Shown piece by piece: positions 10,249 through 21,280 of a DNA stretch of 64,000 nucleotides. The notes below the pieces were generated by a model. It saw only the letters and a program-made list of their open reading frames with translations, did not search any database and was not told the DNA's origin. Made by a program: the position numbers and the translations under genes. This DNA comes from Gadus chalcogrammus (taxonomy: Eukaryota; Chordata; Actinopteri; Gadiformes; Gadidae). Within the stretch, counting starts at the first letter, position 1; each line of letters starts with the position of its first letter. The DNA lies in the NCBI RefSeq assembly GCF_026213295.1, contig NC_079416.1, positions 950,083-1,014,082 of the forward strand, read 5' to 3'.

Positions 10249-10496
10249 TGGTGAAAGTATTTGTATTTAGCGCTCGCAGTTGAGAGCATAGACTGTATGA
10301 AAGTTAAACTCGAACTCTAGTTGTGAGAAGTGTCTGGGTGTCAACCTCCTTTCCTGATTTTCCTAGCGTTACTGAGTCTTCTACGTGCACCTCTCCAGCA
10401 TGGACTTCTGGGGTAACCGTCTCATCCTGGATCGTCTAGCATGCAATGGACGGTTCGTAGGCCATTGGCATGTCGTGGCGGGCTTTGGCCGCTGTC

Positions 10497-11583
10497 TAGG
10501 GATGGGAATTGATAAGAATTTCACGATTCCGATCCCGATTCCGATTCTGCTTATCGATCCGATTCCTTATCGATTCTCTTATCGATTCTCATTGGGTGAG
10601 AAAATAAGTATGAATGTGTTTGTTTGCATTACATCTCTTTAATATCTGATCAGAAGTGCTTTTAGTGTTAGAAAATTGTATATTTTCAAATCAATTGGTC
10701 TAGACGAAAAGATATATGTTTCGCTTTTTAAGCCCAAATGCCATCATTATGTGCCATACAACTAAAAACACAGACTGAAAACAGCCAAATAAGAGCTTGT
10801 GCCTTTTGGAATTCTAACAGTGCTCATTTGCATTCAACTTGTAACAAAATTAAACTGACATAAACAAAATGAAGCATTGATTAGACAGAGATTTATTAGA
10901 TGGGCCTACCTAATAAACCGTTGGAACACACAAGACCGGAAACCATAGCAATGCCGGTATACCCCGAGAAGCCCAATCCCTATGAGAGCTCCCCACGCTA
11001 CGGCCATCCGGAGGCGACAGAGCTGTTGGCTGTGATATTATTTAAACAATTATAATATAGTATATAATATATTATATACTATATTGTAATTGTATATTAT
11101 ATACTATTATATATAGAGCTCCGGGAGTCGCAAACTGCAACAATCACTTTCTCCTCCATTCCGCGGTTCACCCGGACAGCACTGCACTGAGTTTGACGGC
11201 TGAACGCGGATTGGCTGTTACGTTACACATGTCACTCAGTTATCACGCTGTTGAACGCTGATTGGCTGTCATCACGACAAAAACTTGTCATCGGTTTTCT
11301 CCCGCGAAAAACTCGCCCTCATACGCGTCTCTACGTTCACTTTGTATGGGATCTTGTCGCCCCGTCGCGTTTGGTGTGAACGCACAATGCGATTCTTCCT
11401 CGGCGGCGACATGTTTGCTGCGTTCTGAACCAAATCAAAGCAGCGTGTGTGTGACGTCACGACGCATTTGCCGCGACCGGAACCGATAAGCGGAATCGTT
11501 AAGCAGGCTTGCTAACGATTCCAAGGAATCGGTTGACTCGGAACCGGTTCTGAACAAGAACCGGTTCTCGATTCCCATCCCTA
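10497..11583. mobile_element. Non-autonomous hAT element in the array
   Basis: Starts TAGGGATGGGAAT and ends with its inverse ATTCCCATCCCTA. It is flanked on both sides by the 8-bp duplication CCGCTGTC (10489-10496 and 11584-11591). Removing the element and one repeat restores the spacer block found uninterrupted at 51-514. Eight-base duplications with TAG/CAG-type ends are typical of hAT transposons. The 1,087-bp body has no transposase; near 11045-11120 it holds an AT-rich palindromic stretch. One of the best-defined insertions in the window. Confidence 0.92.
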
Positions 11584-11807
11584 CCGCTGTCGTTACGACT
11601 TTACAATTGAGGCCTAGCGTGTTAGCATTGTTCCCCGCTGTAGCAGATGGGCGAATGGATGTTTAGGATAATATGTTTCAAATATGTATGATATAACCAC
11701 TTACATTCACACCTGACCACTCTGACCCTGGTTCCATTAAATGGTGTGAACTCGACTGGACGGTTGATGACAGGATTCTGATGGGTTGCCAGATTATCAG
11801 TGTATGT

Positions 11808-11880
11808 GTTTCCGTAGTGTAGTGGTTATCACGTTCGCCTCACACTCGAAAGGTCCCTGGATCGAAAACGGGCTGAAACA
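11808..11880 (+). pseudogene. tRNA-Val(CAC) relic
   Basis: T-arm destroyed (GGATCGAAAACGG) and acceptor 3' strand changed to CTGAAAC. Confidence 0.75.
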
Positions 11881-12117
11881 GCATTACTGTTTTGAGGTAT
11901 ACAAAGTTAATGTTTAAATTCTCCTGCTTTACTAGCAAGTAGCTATTCGTGAAGAGTCTATCTTGAACAGAACCATCAGCAGTGTCTACGTGGCACCACG
12001 CCACCTCTTGAACCGATAGCCTCGTCATATTATTAAGTATTTAAACCAACGCGGAAAACCTGTTCATGCGGGTGCTTCTGATCACAATATTTTCTAGGGT
12101 TTTTTTCATTCTCACAG

Positions 12118-12190
12118 GTTTCCGTAGTGTAGTGGTTATCACGTTCACCTTACACGCGAAAGGTCCCCGGTTCGAGACCGGGCGGAAACA
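12118..12190 (+). tRNA. tRNA-Val(TAC), one stem mismatch
   Basis: G30 changed to A gives a central anticodon-stem mismatch (TTCAC). The acceptor, D- and T-arms are intact. Confidence 0.6.
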
Positions 12191-12664
12191 TGGTGAAAGT
12201 ATTTGCATTTAGTGCTCGCAGTTGAGAGCATAGACTGTATGAAAGTTAAACTCTAACTCTAGTTGTCTGAAGTTCTTAGGAGTGTCTTGGTGTCAACCTC
12301 CTTTCCTGTTTTGCCTAGCGTTACTGAGTCTTCTACGTGCACCTCTCCAGCATGGACTTCTGGGGTAACCGTCTCATCCTGGATCGTCTAGCGTGCAATG
12401 GACGGTTCGTAGTCCATTAGCATGTCGTGGCGGGCTTTGGCCGCTGTCGTTACGACTTTACAATTGAGGCCTAGCGTGCTAGCATTGTTCCCCGCGGTAG
12501 CAGATGGGCGAATGGATGTTTAGGATAATATGTATCAAATATGTATGATATAACCACTTATATTCACACCTGACCACTCTGACCCTGGTTCCATTAAATG
12601 TTGTGAACTAGACTGGACGGTTGATGACGGGATTCTGATGGGTTGCCAGATTCTCCGTGTATGT

Positions 12665-12737
12665 GTTTTCGTAGTGTAGTGGTTATCACGTTAGCCTCAC
12701 ACGCGAAAGGTCCCCGGTTCGAAACCGGGCGGATACA
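12665..12737 (+). pseudogene. tRNA-Val(CAC), weakened
   Basis: CAC anticodon. Acceptor has a T3-T70 mismatch and a T5-G68 wobble; the anticodon stem has A29-G41. The B box GGTTCGAAACC is intact. Confidence 0.6.
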
Positions 12738-12974
12738 GCAAAACTGTTTTGAGATCAACAAAGTTAATGTTTAAATTCTCCTGCTTTACTATCAAGCAGC
12801 TATTCGGGAAAAGGCTAACTGGAACAGAAACTTCAGCAGCGTCTACTTGGCACCACGCCAACTCTTCAACCGATAGCCGCGTCATATTATTAAGTGTTTA
12901 AACCTGCGCTGAAAACCTGTTCATGCGGGAGCTTCTGCTGACAAAATTTTCTAGGGTTTTGCTCAATCTACATG

Positions 12975-13047
12975 GTTTCCGTAGTGTAGATGTTATCACG
13001 TTCGCCTAACACGCGAAAGGTCCCCGTTTCGAAACCGGGCGGAAACA
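12975..13047 (+). pseudogene. tRNA-Val(AAC), degenerate
   Basis: D-loop reads AGATGTTA instead of AGTGGTTA, and the T-stem is broken (CCCGTTTCGAAACC). Confidence 0.65.
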
Positions 13048-13284
13048 GCAATACTGTTTTGAGATCAACAAAGTTAATGTTTAAATTCTCCTGCTTTACT
13101 ATCAAGCAGCTTTTCGTGATGAGTCTATCTGGAACAGAGCCTTCAGCAGCGTCTACTTGGCACCACGCCACCTCTTCAACCGATAGCCTCGTCATATTAT
13201 TAAGTGTTTAAACCTGCGCTGAAAACCTGTTCATGCGGGAGCTTCTGCTGACAAATTTTTCTAGGGTTATGCTCAAGCTAACAG

Positions 13285-13357
13285 GTTTCCGTTGTGTAGT
13301 GATTATTACGTTCGCCTAACACGCGAAAGTTCCCCGGTTCAAGACCGGGCGGAAACA
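13285..13357 (+). pseudogene. tRNA-Val(AAC), degenerate
   Basis: A19 and T23 in the D-arm. Last tRNA copy before the array gives way to the 5S-linked region. Confidence 0.6.
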
Positions 13358-13664
13358 TGGTCAAAGTATTTGTATTTAGCGCTCGCAGTTGAGAGCATAG
13401 ACTGTATGAAAGTTAAACTCTAACTCTAGTTCTTAGAAGTGTCTGGGTCTCAACCTCTTTTCCTGTTTTGCCTAGCGTTACTGAGTCTTCTACGTGCACC
13501 TCTCCAGCATGGACTTCTGGGGTAACCGTTTCAGCCTGGATCGCCTAGTGTGCAATGGACGGTTCGTAGCCCATTAGCATGTCGTGGCGGGCTTTGGCCG
13601 CTGTCGTTACGACTTTACAATTGAGGCCTAGCGTGCTACCATTGTTCCCCGCAGTAGCAGATGG

Positions 13665-13987
13665 ACGAATGAATACGTTATTCCAGACTCAGAGTTCCAT
13701 ATTTGAACGCAATGCATTACACTTCTTGGGCGTCAACGTTTGTGTGATCTTTTGAAGAAACGTAGCGTTGCAAAACCTGGGATGGACTAGTGTGGAGCGC
13801 CGTCATTGCAGCTCTCTGCTGCTCCCTGCTAGCAGCGTCACTACACTGTCCACATGTTTCACAACTAGAGTTTGGAGAGACGTTGTCAGTGTCTGTATGT
13901 GGCTTAAATTCTCCGAAACCGTGGGCGCTAAAGATCAGCGCACGGCAGGCCATTGCAGCCAATGAGCTCGAGTTGATAAAGAATAAT
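13665..13987. repeat. 5S-linked flanking block, copy 1
   Basis: Block beginning ATGAATACGTTATTCCAGAC and running into a 5S sequence. Copies at 14236-14552 and 20943-21267, each followed by a 5S copy or fragment. Open frames of 65-97 codons occur on both strands but follow the repeat rather than a gene. It is joined to the tail of the tRNA-free spacer block, linking tRNA-Val and 5S repeats into one composite array. Confidence 0.8.
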
Positions 13988-14105
13988 GCTTACAGCACCT
14001 GGTATTCCCAGGCGGTCACCCATCCAAGTACTAACCAGGCCCGACCCTGCTTAGCTTCCGAGATCAGACGAGATCGGGCGTGATCAGGGTGGTTTGGCCG
14101 TAAGG
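13988..14105 (-). rRNA. 5S ribosomal RNA, full-length copy
   Basis: The minus strand reads CTTACGGCC...CCCGATCTCGTC...CTGGGAATACCAGGTGCTGTAAGC, the vertebrate 5S pattern over about 118 nt. It contains the internal control region for TFIIIA. Differences from the form I know are few: the first base, an A for T near position 12, T for G near 23, and GGTGACC for GGAGACC. No TTTT immediately follows the 3' end, so it may be a decaying copy. Confidence 0.82.
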
Positions 14106-14235
14106 AATTATTGTCGGGACCATATTAGCTTTTAAACAGGAGGAGCACGTAAGGAGAGAGCGCTGCCGTGGCCAGAGACGGGACTTGTACAGAAACAATG
14201 ATTAGATCCATAATGAATGAAAGAAATTAATGAAT

Positions 14236-14552
14236 GAATACGTTATTCCAGACTCAGAGTTCCATACTTGAACGCAATGCATTACACTGCTTGGGCGTCA
14301 TCGTTTGCGTGATCTTTTGAAGAAACGTAGCGTTGCAAAATCTGTGATGGACTGCAGTGGACCGCCGTCATTGCAGCTCTCTGCTGCTCCCTGCTAGCAG
14401 CGTCACTACACTGTCCACATATTTCACAAATAGAGTTTGGAGAGTCGTTGTCAGTGTCTGTATGTTGCTTAAATTCTCCAAAACAGTGGGCGCTAAAGAT
14501 CAACGCACGGCAGGCCATTGCAGCCAATGAGCTCGAGTTGAAAAATAATAAA
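14236..14552. repeat. 5S-linked flanking block, copy 2
   Basis: Diverged copy of 13665-13987, again ending at a 5S sequence. Confidence 0.8.
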
Positions 14553-14648
14553 GCTTACAGCCCCTGGTATTCCCAGGCGGTCACCCTTCCAAGTACTAAC
14601 CAGGCCCGACCCTGCTTAGCTTCCGAGATCAGACGAGATCGGGCGCGC
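14553..14648 (-). pseudogene. 5S rRNA fragment lacking the first ~22 nt
   Basis: Minus-strand 5S sequence from about position 23 (GCGCGCCCGATC) to the 3' end. On the minus strand it is directly preceded by a run of seven A. The same truncation point occurs at 26242. Confidence 0.85.
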
Positions 14649-14680
14649 TTTTTTTCTCTTTTGGTGACATCCGTCACTAC

Positions 14681-14771
14681 TTGCAGCACCTGGTATTCCC
14701 AGGCGTTCACCCATCCAAGTACTAGCCAGGCCCGACCCTGCTTAGCTTCCGAGATCAGACGAGATCGGGCG
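14681..14771 (-). pseudogene. 5S rRNA fragment
   Basis: Third tandem 5S remnant: 3' end to about position 26 (CGCCCGATC), without the 5' end. It lies only about 32 bp from the preceding fragment. Confidence 0.85.
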
Positions 14772-15899
14772 TTTGGAAAAACCTCCAACACACTGGCCCC
14801 TCACCAAATCAAGGAAATCATGTATTTAAAACACTAATTGACAAGACAGAAATTTGTTAGTCACCCTGCTGTCCTTTTAGCCGCACCTCCAGCACGTAGG
14901 TGCCCCCATCGACTCATCCAAATCTAGACAGAGTTACACACACAACATATACAAAGCACCCTAACCCTCTTCCCATACACAAAATCTAACTTCACATCCC
15001 CATCATCTCCAATCACAACTAGAACTGCAAGCAGTTATCCAGGGGTCCAAGATATGTGCATTTCGCCGGCACAATGCGAAGCATGTATTCAAAACGCTAC
15101 CGTGAACCTGAGGGTTATAAAGGTTTTGACTGTGAGAGGTTCGGTGTGGGAGTTATATCCCCAAACGCGTTTTCAGAACATTCCTTTGGCCAGTTAGGAG
15201 ATGAACAATTCCCTTGTTTATGGCGGCCCCTAATGGCGAAATTTTGTAGAAGATATACAATTTCCTCGTTTATTGCGCCCCCTAATGGCGAATTCCGAAA
15301 ATTTGGACTCGATCCGATGTCTAATTTTGGATTTATTTGGATTTTTGATTTTCCACGTCTAATTTAGCTAATAAACCAATATTCAAAACGCTACCGTTTC
15401 GTCGTCGAAGGTCGGATCAAAAAAGTGTTCGAATTAATTTTTTTGTGTGCATCTGAAGATGTCGTGCGCAAAGTTTGGTGTCCATTTGGCAAGAAATGTG
15501 GGAGGAGTAGCGAAAAGACAGTTAAGTGGTTTTCGTGATTTTGCGAAAAATATTTATAGACGGAAATGGGCGTGGCCTATGCCAAAAGATGCAGCAGGCT
15601 CCAGTGAATCTGTGTCGATGTGGGAGTTATAGCACCAAACGCGTTTTTCTTGGTATAGCACCACCTAGTGACCGGCATGTCTGGATTTTGTCGTCTGCGT
15701 AGTCCCTGACGGATCTGGATCTAGTCATGCAATTGGCGTGTGTGCACCATTTACGGTTTGGGCTGTGATACCACTTTCTTGGTAGGAAGTATAAAAAAAG
15801 AAAAATCCTTACAAAAACAATAGGGATCCAACCTGTTCCCGACCCCACATAGGGGCCACAAGTACAAGTCTCAGCTGATGTTCCGATCCCTTAGTCTAA
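14772..15899. other. Intergenic, dispersed repeat fragments
   Basis: No gene is supported. Short phrases recur inside it, such as CCCCTAATGGCGAA (twice near 15220-15295) and CAAACGCGTTTT (15165 and 15636), suggesting pieces of one or more decayed dispersed repeats. Confidence 0.5.
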
Positions 15900-16047
15900 G
15901 CTTTTGAAGGGGAAGAACAGCGTTTAGGCGTACCTAGGAGCAGTGGAACCCAGCGCGCATGCGTTTGTCCAGGGTGCCAGACCCTCTGCTCTAGTTCAAG
16001 TTACTATCCGGACTTGATAACGCCAGACGTCAGCACAACTTTGAATT

Positions 16048-19000
16048 GTGAAACCGAGGATGACTCTTCATCAGTATGCTGGTACGGGCCTGGGTCTGAG
16101 TAGATATCTAGCCACGCCCCCCGAAACCCAGAGCGCTGTTGTGGAGAGCCCCCGGTCTAGCAAGGACAGAAGGTTGGTGAGGCAAGCGAACATGAAGGAA
16201 AGATGGGCTAGGAAGTGGGCGCTTTCCGGCAGGTCCCCGGACCTGGCTGGTTCGCCCGCGACTCGGAGCCCAAGGCCCTTGCGGAAGAGGAGCATGAAGC
16301 GACGCCACTTGGATTTTTCCCCTGCCCTGGGGAGGACCAGTGCCGACGTTCCCATGCGCAGTCACCTCTCTGAAGAAACGCGGAGGCCCGGTCGCTCGCT
16401 AGCTCGCCGTATGGCAGCCGTGTCGCGCTCCAGCCCTAACACGCGTCAGAACAGGGTGGCTGGGCCACGACGGTGTGTGAAGCGTCGAGCCGGGTCCCTC
16501 GAAAGAGGCCCCCGTCACTCGCCGACGATCACAACGTCACAGGCCCCCACACTGGACGCGAGATGGTCTGTCTCTGGCGCGCCACTATCCGGTGGTCGCG
16601 AAGGGCTGAACCCTCGGTTCAGACACCTGCCCCATTTGAGAACGGGTGCAGAGGCTGGAACTAGCGATAGTTTCGGAGGCGGACAGGGTGATGTATCTGG
16701 ACCGAGCATTCGAAGGAGGCTCTTCTGCCCGAGGAAGAGTCTCACCTTGTTTTCATTTTCCAAAGGTGTAATGAAGGGCCCACTTTCCTCCAGGACCTCC
16801 GTCGAGATCTCCTTCCCTTACTTAGCGCAGCAGTGCCGACTCTGCGTTGCACTTGGCGAAGGTGCACAGACTGCGGCGCTCATCTCTTTTGTGTTCAAGG
16901 TGCGGTATCTCGAAGCGGCGGAGACATCAGATTGAGTGCCATGCAGCCGTATGTCGAAACGCGACAACAGCGTCGGTTCAGGGGGTGAAGTGCACCCTCT
17001 GTAGTAGGAGCTTTAAGTCCGGTAGGGGGGTCTCTATCCATATGAGGTCGGCGCATACAGAAGAATATGTGGCCCAGCAGAGGGACAAGGCTGGAGGACA
17101 AAGGGCCCAAGGGAGAAGGTACACATCGACGAATGGGGAATGAGAGAGGGATTTATCGATTCTGCGTGTGCGGTTCTTCCGGATCGCACAAAAGGCCAGA
17201 TCAGATATAAGGTGCGTCAGCTAGAGAAGCTGGCGCAAGCCCCTGTCGTGCCTGACAGTATTACCCGAATTGATCACGAACTACAGGATTTGACAGTTGC
17301 AGACCAACGGGTTCCCTTGTACACGCTAAGTGTCGTACGAAAGAAAATCCTTATAGCGCTGGCCAAGGATACTGGCTCTGGTAGCGACGGATGGGCCAGT
17401 ATTCCTACCGAGAGCGAAACCCTCGCCGCTCTGGTAGATCTCGCTACTGTGGTAAAGCTCACATGTAAGCTCACGGGGTCGAAGTTGGGGAAGCGTCGGG
17501 GCATGAGGAGGCGGCACACGGACCGCAGGGCAGCTAACGCGCCGGCTCTCAATCATCTCCAGCTCCAGAGACTCTTTAAGAAAAACCGTTCCAAGGCGGC
17601 CCGTATGGTTCTTGACGGCATCCACGACGGTGTATGCCCCATTAGGGTGAGAACGGTTACAGAGTACTTCAAGAGCAAGTGGGAATCTGAGGATTGCTAT
17701 CTGGGTCTCGGTCGGTTCGGCTCGTTCGCTCTGTGTAATAACAGGCTTCTCTCTCGCCCCATCACACCAGCGCTTGTCTTGAGAACAAGGAAGCGCATCA
17801 AGGTGTCATCAGCCGCTGGGCCTGATGGCGTGGATAGGAATGGTTTGGTGATGTGGGACCCGAAGGGAGTGAAGCTAGCGAAGATGTTCAACGGGTTCTT
17901 GTTGAGAGGTTCCATCCCTGCCTCTCTCAAGTTGAGCCGAACGACCTTGCTGCCCAAATCTAAAGATCCCACGGAGAGAGAGTCCGTCGCGAACTGGCGG
18001 CCTATTACCATCGGGTCGATGGTCCTCAGACTGTTTTCTTCGATCCTCCACAAGCGGTTGGCCGAAGCCTGCCCAACCCATGTGCGGCAAAAGGGATTTG
18101 TTAAAATCCCCGGTTGTTCTGAAAACCTATTATTGGTCGAGGGAGCGCTCAGGATGAGCAAGCGGGAGAGGAAACCGCTGGCGATGGTCTTCATCGATTT
18201 AGCGAAGGCTTTTGACTGTCTCACACAAGCACATAGCTCGCGTGCTTTCGGATCGGTGCGTGGACCAGGCAATCATTGACCTAATAATGAATTGCTACGA
18301 TGGTTGCAGCACAAGGGTACAGACGGGTCAGGGCTCTTCAGTGAAGATCTTCATGAGGATCGGAGTCAAGCAGGGTGACCCACTCTCGCCTCTCCTATTC
18401 AACCTGGCGATTGATCCGTTGCTGAGCAAACTGGAGAACCTCGGGGAGGGCTATGGAAGCGCCGGGAGCAGCACGGCTGTCCTGGCGTATGCGGACGATC
18501 TGGTGTTGCTAAGTGATTCTTGGGACGGAATGTACAAGAACATTGGCATACTGGAGGCGTTCTGCGGCCTCTCCGGGTTAAAGGTAAACTCGGCTAAATG
18601 CCACGGGTTTTTCATTGCGGGTGGGACGAAAACCGCCGGAAAGATCAACAACTGCCCACCCTGGAAACTTGGTGGGGCGGAGATTCATATGGTGGGTCCG
18701 AAGGAACACGTGCGATACCTCGGCGTGGACATCAACCCCTGGAAGGGGGTCCGTAAGCCCGACATGGTCGGTGAGCTTGAAACCTTCGGGTCCCGGATCG
18801 CCGGAGCCCCGTTGAAGCCGTCTCAGAAAACCGAATTGCTTTGTTCCTTGCCGTCCCAAGACTCACTTATGGTGCAATCCACGCCTCCGCTACCCAGAAT
18901 GTCCTCTTAAAAGCGGATTTGGTGATCAGGCGTCTGATCAAGGCGTGGCTGCACTTGAGTCCTTCTACCACAAATGGCCTACTTTATTCCAGGAATGTGG

Positions 19001-19701
19001 ATGGAGGACTAGGGGTCCCTTGCTTGAGTAGGTCGGTGCCGTTGGGGATCGCTCGTAGGATCTTCGGACTGTACCACTCTGGCGACGGGACTACCTCGGA
19101 GATGGCGAGGAGGGTTATTGACCCCGACAAATTCGGAAAAAGATGGATCAGCGGTGGCGGTAGTAAAGATCACCTACCGCGGGCTCTGGTGGACCTTCTC
19201 GACCCGGAGTGTGAATTGTTCCCGGCTCCTGACGGCTGGAGGGATGCGGAATTTGACAAGTGGACCGAGATGGGTCCACAAGGTTTTGGCGTTGGACTCT
19301 TCAAAAGAGACAAGTTCAGCAACAGCTGGCTTGTGGGGCAAGGACGGGCCTGGTGGAAGGAGTCACACTTCATTCGCGCCTTACAGATGAGGGCGAATGT
19401 GCTCCCCACACTAGAGTTCCGTCACAGAGGTGCTGGCCTCGTTTTCGCTCCGCCCTGCAGAGCCTGTGGCGCGGAACCGGAGACGGGTTCACACATCTCG
19501 GGACCCTCATTCTCCTTTGTTAAACGTTCCCAAGGTCCCCTTATTTTGCCCGAGGGGCAACACAAGAAGCTTGAAGTCATGCACATGCTATCACGTGCCG
19601 AGTGTTCATACATCATGGGGTCTAAAGGGACACACGTTCTTTTTATTCCTCCAATGTTTCTCCACAAGGAGATATGTTTAAGCATTCAATTTACTACATA
19701 A
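16048..19701 (+). mobile_element. R2-like non-LTR retrotransposon, decayed
   Basis: The coding remnants lie in several frames. An N-terminal basic region (16048-16840) is followed by three zinc-finger motifs (about 16820-17070, including CTLCSRSFKSG...HMRSAH), a Myb-like helix region (LPDRTKGQIRYK, 17180), and reverse transcriptase from about 17800 (AAGPDGVDRNGL, FVKIPGCSENLL, VFIDLAKAFD, GVKQGDPLSPLLFN, AYADDLVLLSD). Near 19455 is the start of the C-terminal cysteine-histidine knuckle (CRACGAEPETGSH). Finger-Myb-RT-knuckle order is that of elements with a restriction-like endonuclease. Frame breaks occur near 16845, 17130, 18215, 18845 and 19500, and no intact endonuclease core follows. Ends are uncertain; the 5' UTR may reach back to about 15900. 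Confidence 0.85.
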
Positions 19702-19779
19702 AAAGGGTATATAATGTAACTAGTTGGCTCTATGATAAGACATTTTAAGGCACACAATTTTAACACATAAGAATATCTC

Positions 19780-20030
19780 AAGTAAGCAATTTACTTTCTC
19801 ATAAGATATAAGGCACACAAGAATTTATAAAGTAAGCAATTTACTTTCTCATAAGATATAAGGCACACAAGAATTTATAAAGTAAGCAATTTACTTTATC
19901 ATAAGATATAAGGCACACAAGAAGTTATAAAGTAAACAATTTACTTTATCATAAGATATATATAGGCACACAAGAAGTTATAAAGTAAACAATTTACTTT
20001 ATCATAAGATATATATAGGCACACCGATGT
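19780..20030. repeat. 50/54-bp tandem repeat after the R2-like element
   Basis: About five copies of a unit containing AAGGCACACAAGAATTTATA and the near-palindrome AAGTAAGCAATTTACTT. The last two copies gain a TATATA insertion, lengthening them from about 50 to 54 bp. It may be the 3' UTR of the element or a local satellite. Confidence 0.8.
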
Positions 20031-20239
20031 ATATATGGTGACCTTGTTGACGACATGGTGTCACAGCATGATTCTGGAGTGATTCTGGAACGGCTAGGTG
20101 CATCAATGTAGTGAGTCCTATCGGGACACACGTCACAACCGATAGCCTCGTCATATTTAAGTATTTAAACCTGCGCGGAAAACCTGTTCATGCGGGTGCT
20201 TCTGATGACAATATTTTCTAGTTTTTTTCAATCTCACAG
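20031..20239. other. Re-entry into the tRNA-Val array spacer
   Basis: Unplaced sequence to about 20135, then CAACCGATAGCCTCGTCATA, which is the standard array spacer entered midway. This marks a junction between the retrotransposon region and the array. Confidence 0.75.
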
Positions 20240-20312
20240 GTTTCCGTAGTGTAGTGGTTATCTCGTTTGCCTAACACGCGAAAGGTCCCCGGTTCGAAAC
20301 CCGGCTGAAACA
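20240..20312 (+). pseudogene. tRNA-Val(AAC) relic
   Basis: Anticodon AAC, but the T-stem 3' strand is shifted (CCCGG) and the acceptor 3' strand is CTGAAAC. Confidence 0.7.
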
Positions 20313-20549
20313 GCATTACAGTTTTGAGACATACAAAGTTAATGTTTAAATTCTCCTGCTTTACTATCAAGCAGCTATTCGTGAAAAGTCTATCTTGAAC
20401 AGAACCTTCAGCAGCGTCTACTTGGCACCACGCCACCTCTTCAACCGATAGCCTCGTCATATTATTAAGTGTTTAAACCAGCGCTGAAAACCTGTTCATG
20501 CGGGTGCTTCTCATGACAACATTTTCTAGGGTTTTGATCAAACTGAAAG

Positions 20550-20622
20550 GTTTATATAGTGTAGTGGTTATCATGTTCGCCTAACACGTGAAAGGTCCCC
20601 GGTTCGAGACCGGGTGGAAAGA
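20550..20622 (+). pseudogene. tRNA-Val(AAC) relic
   Basis: Acceptor 5' strand is GTTTATA and the 3' end TGGAAAG; the anticodon stem is also altered. Followed by the tRNA-free spacer block. Confidence 0.75.
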
Positions 20623-20942
20623 TGGTCAAAGTATTTGTATTTAGTGCTCGCAGTTGAGAGCATAGACTGTATGAAAGTAAAACTCTAACTCTAGTTGTGA
20701 GAAGTTCTTAGAAGTGTCTGGGTGTCAACCTCCTTTCCTGTTTTGCCTAGCGTTCCTGAGTCTTCTACGTGCACCTCTCCAGCATGGACTTCTGGGGTAA
20801 CCGTCTCATCCTGGATCGTCTAGCGTGCAATGGACGGTTCGTAGCCCATTAGCATGTCTTGGCGGGCTTTGGCCACTGTCGTTACGACCATACAATTGAA
20901 GCCTAGCGTGCTAGCATTGTTCCCCGCAGTAGCAGATGGACG

Positions 20943-21267
20943 AATGAATACGTTATTCCAGACTCAGAGTTCCACGCAATGCATGAACGCAATGCATTAT
21001 ACTGCTTGGGCGTCAACGTTTGCGTGATCTATTGAAGAAACGTAGCGTTGCAAAACCTGGGATGGACTAGTGTGGACCGCCGTCATTGCAGCTCTCTGTT
21101 GCTCCCTGCTAGCAGCGTCACTACGCTGTCCACATGTTTCACAAATAGAGTTTGGAGAGACGTTGTCAGTGTCTGTATGTTGCTTAAATTCTCCGAAACA
21201 GTGGGCGCTAAAGATCAGCGCACGGCAGGCCATTGCAGCCAATGAGCTTGAGTTGATAAAGAATAAA
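20943..21267. repeat. 5S-linked flanking block, copy 3
   Basis: Same block as 13665-13987 with a small local duplication (CGCAATGCATGAACGCAATGCAT). It ends at the 5S remnant that hosts the next transposon. Confidence 0.8.
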
Positions 21268-21280
21268 GCTTACAGCACCA

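Larger units (their letters stand above)
1..10496. repeat. tRNA-Val tandem array, about 310-bp unit
   Basis: Each unit is a 73-nt tRNA-Val-like gene on the plus strand followed by an AT-rich spacer. The spacer contains recurring phrases such as TTTAAATTCTCCTGCTTTAC, CACCACGCCACCTCTTCAAC and GCGGGAGCTTCTGCT. Start-to-start spacing of neighbouring tRNA genes is mostly 310 bp (for example 1436, 1746, 2056, 2366, 2676, 2986, 3296, 3606, 3916). A second, tRNA-free block of about 460 bp recurs among them. Open frames of 60-101 codons on either strand recur with the unit and are not genes. Confidence 0.95.

Noticed and set aside
1..10496. CRISPR-like array
   Set aside because: Regular spacing, but the repeats are tRNA genes with long similar spacers in a vertebrate genome.
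10385..10642. 85-codon frame crossing the left end of the hAT element
   Set aside because: It spans the insertion junction, so it is younger than the element and not a conserved gene.
13717..14083. Overlapping 65-97-codon frames in the 5S-linked block
   Set aside because: Present on both strands and tied to the repeated block; no coding features.
16071..16763. Minus-strand frames of 82-94 codons across the R2-like element
   Set aside because: Antisense shadows of a GC-rich coding remnant.
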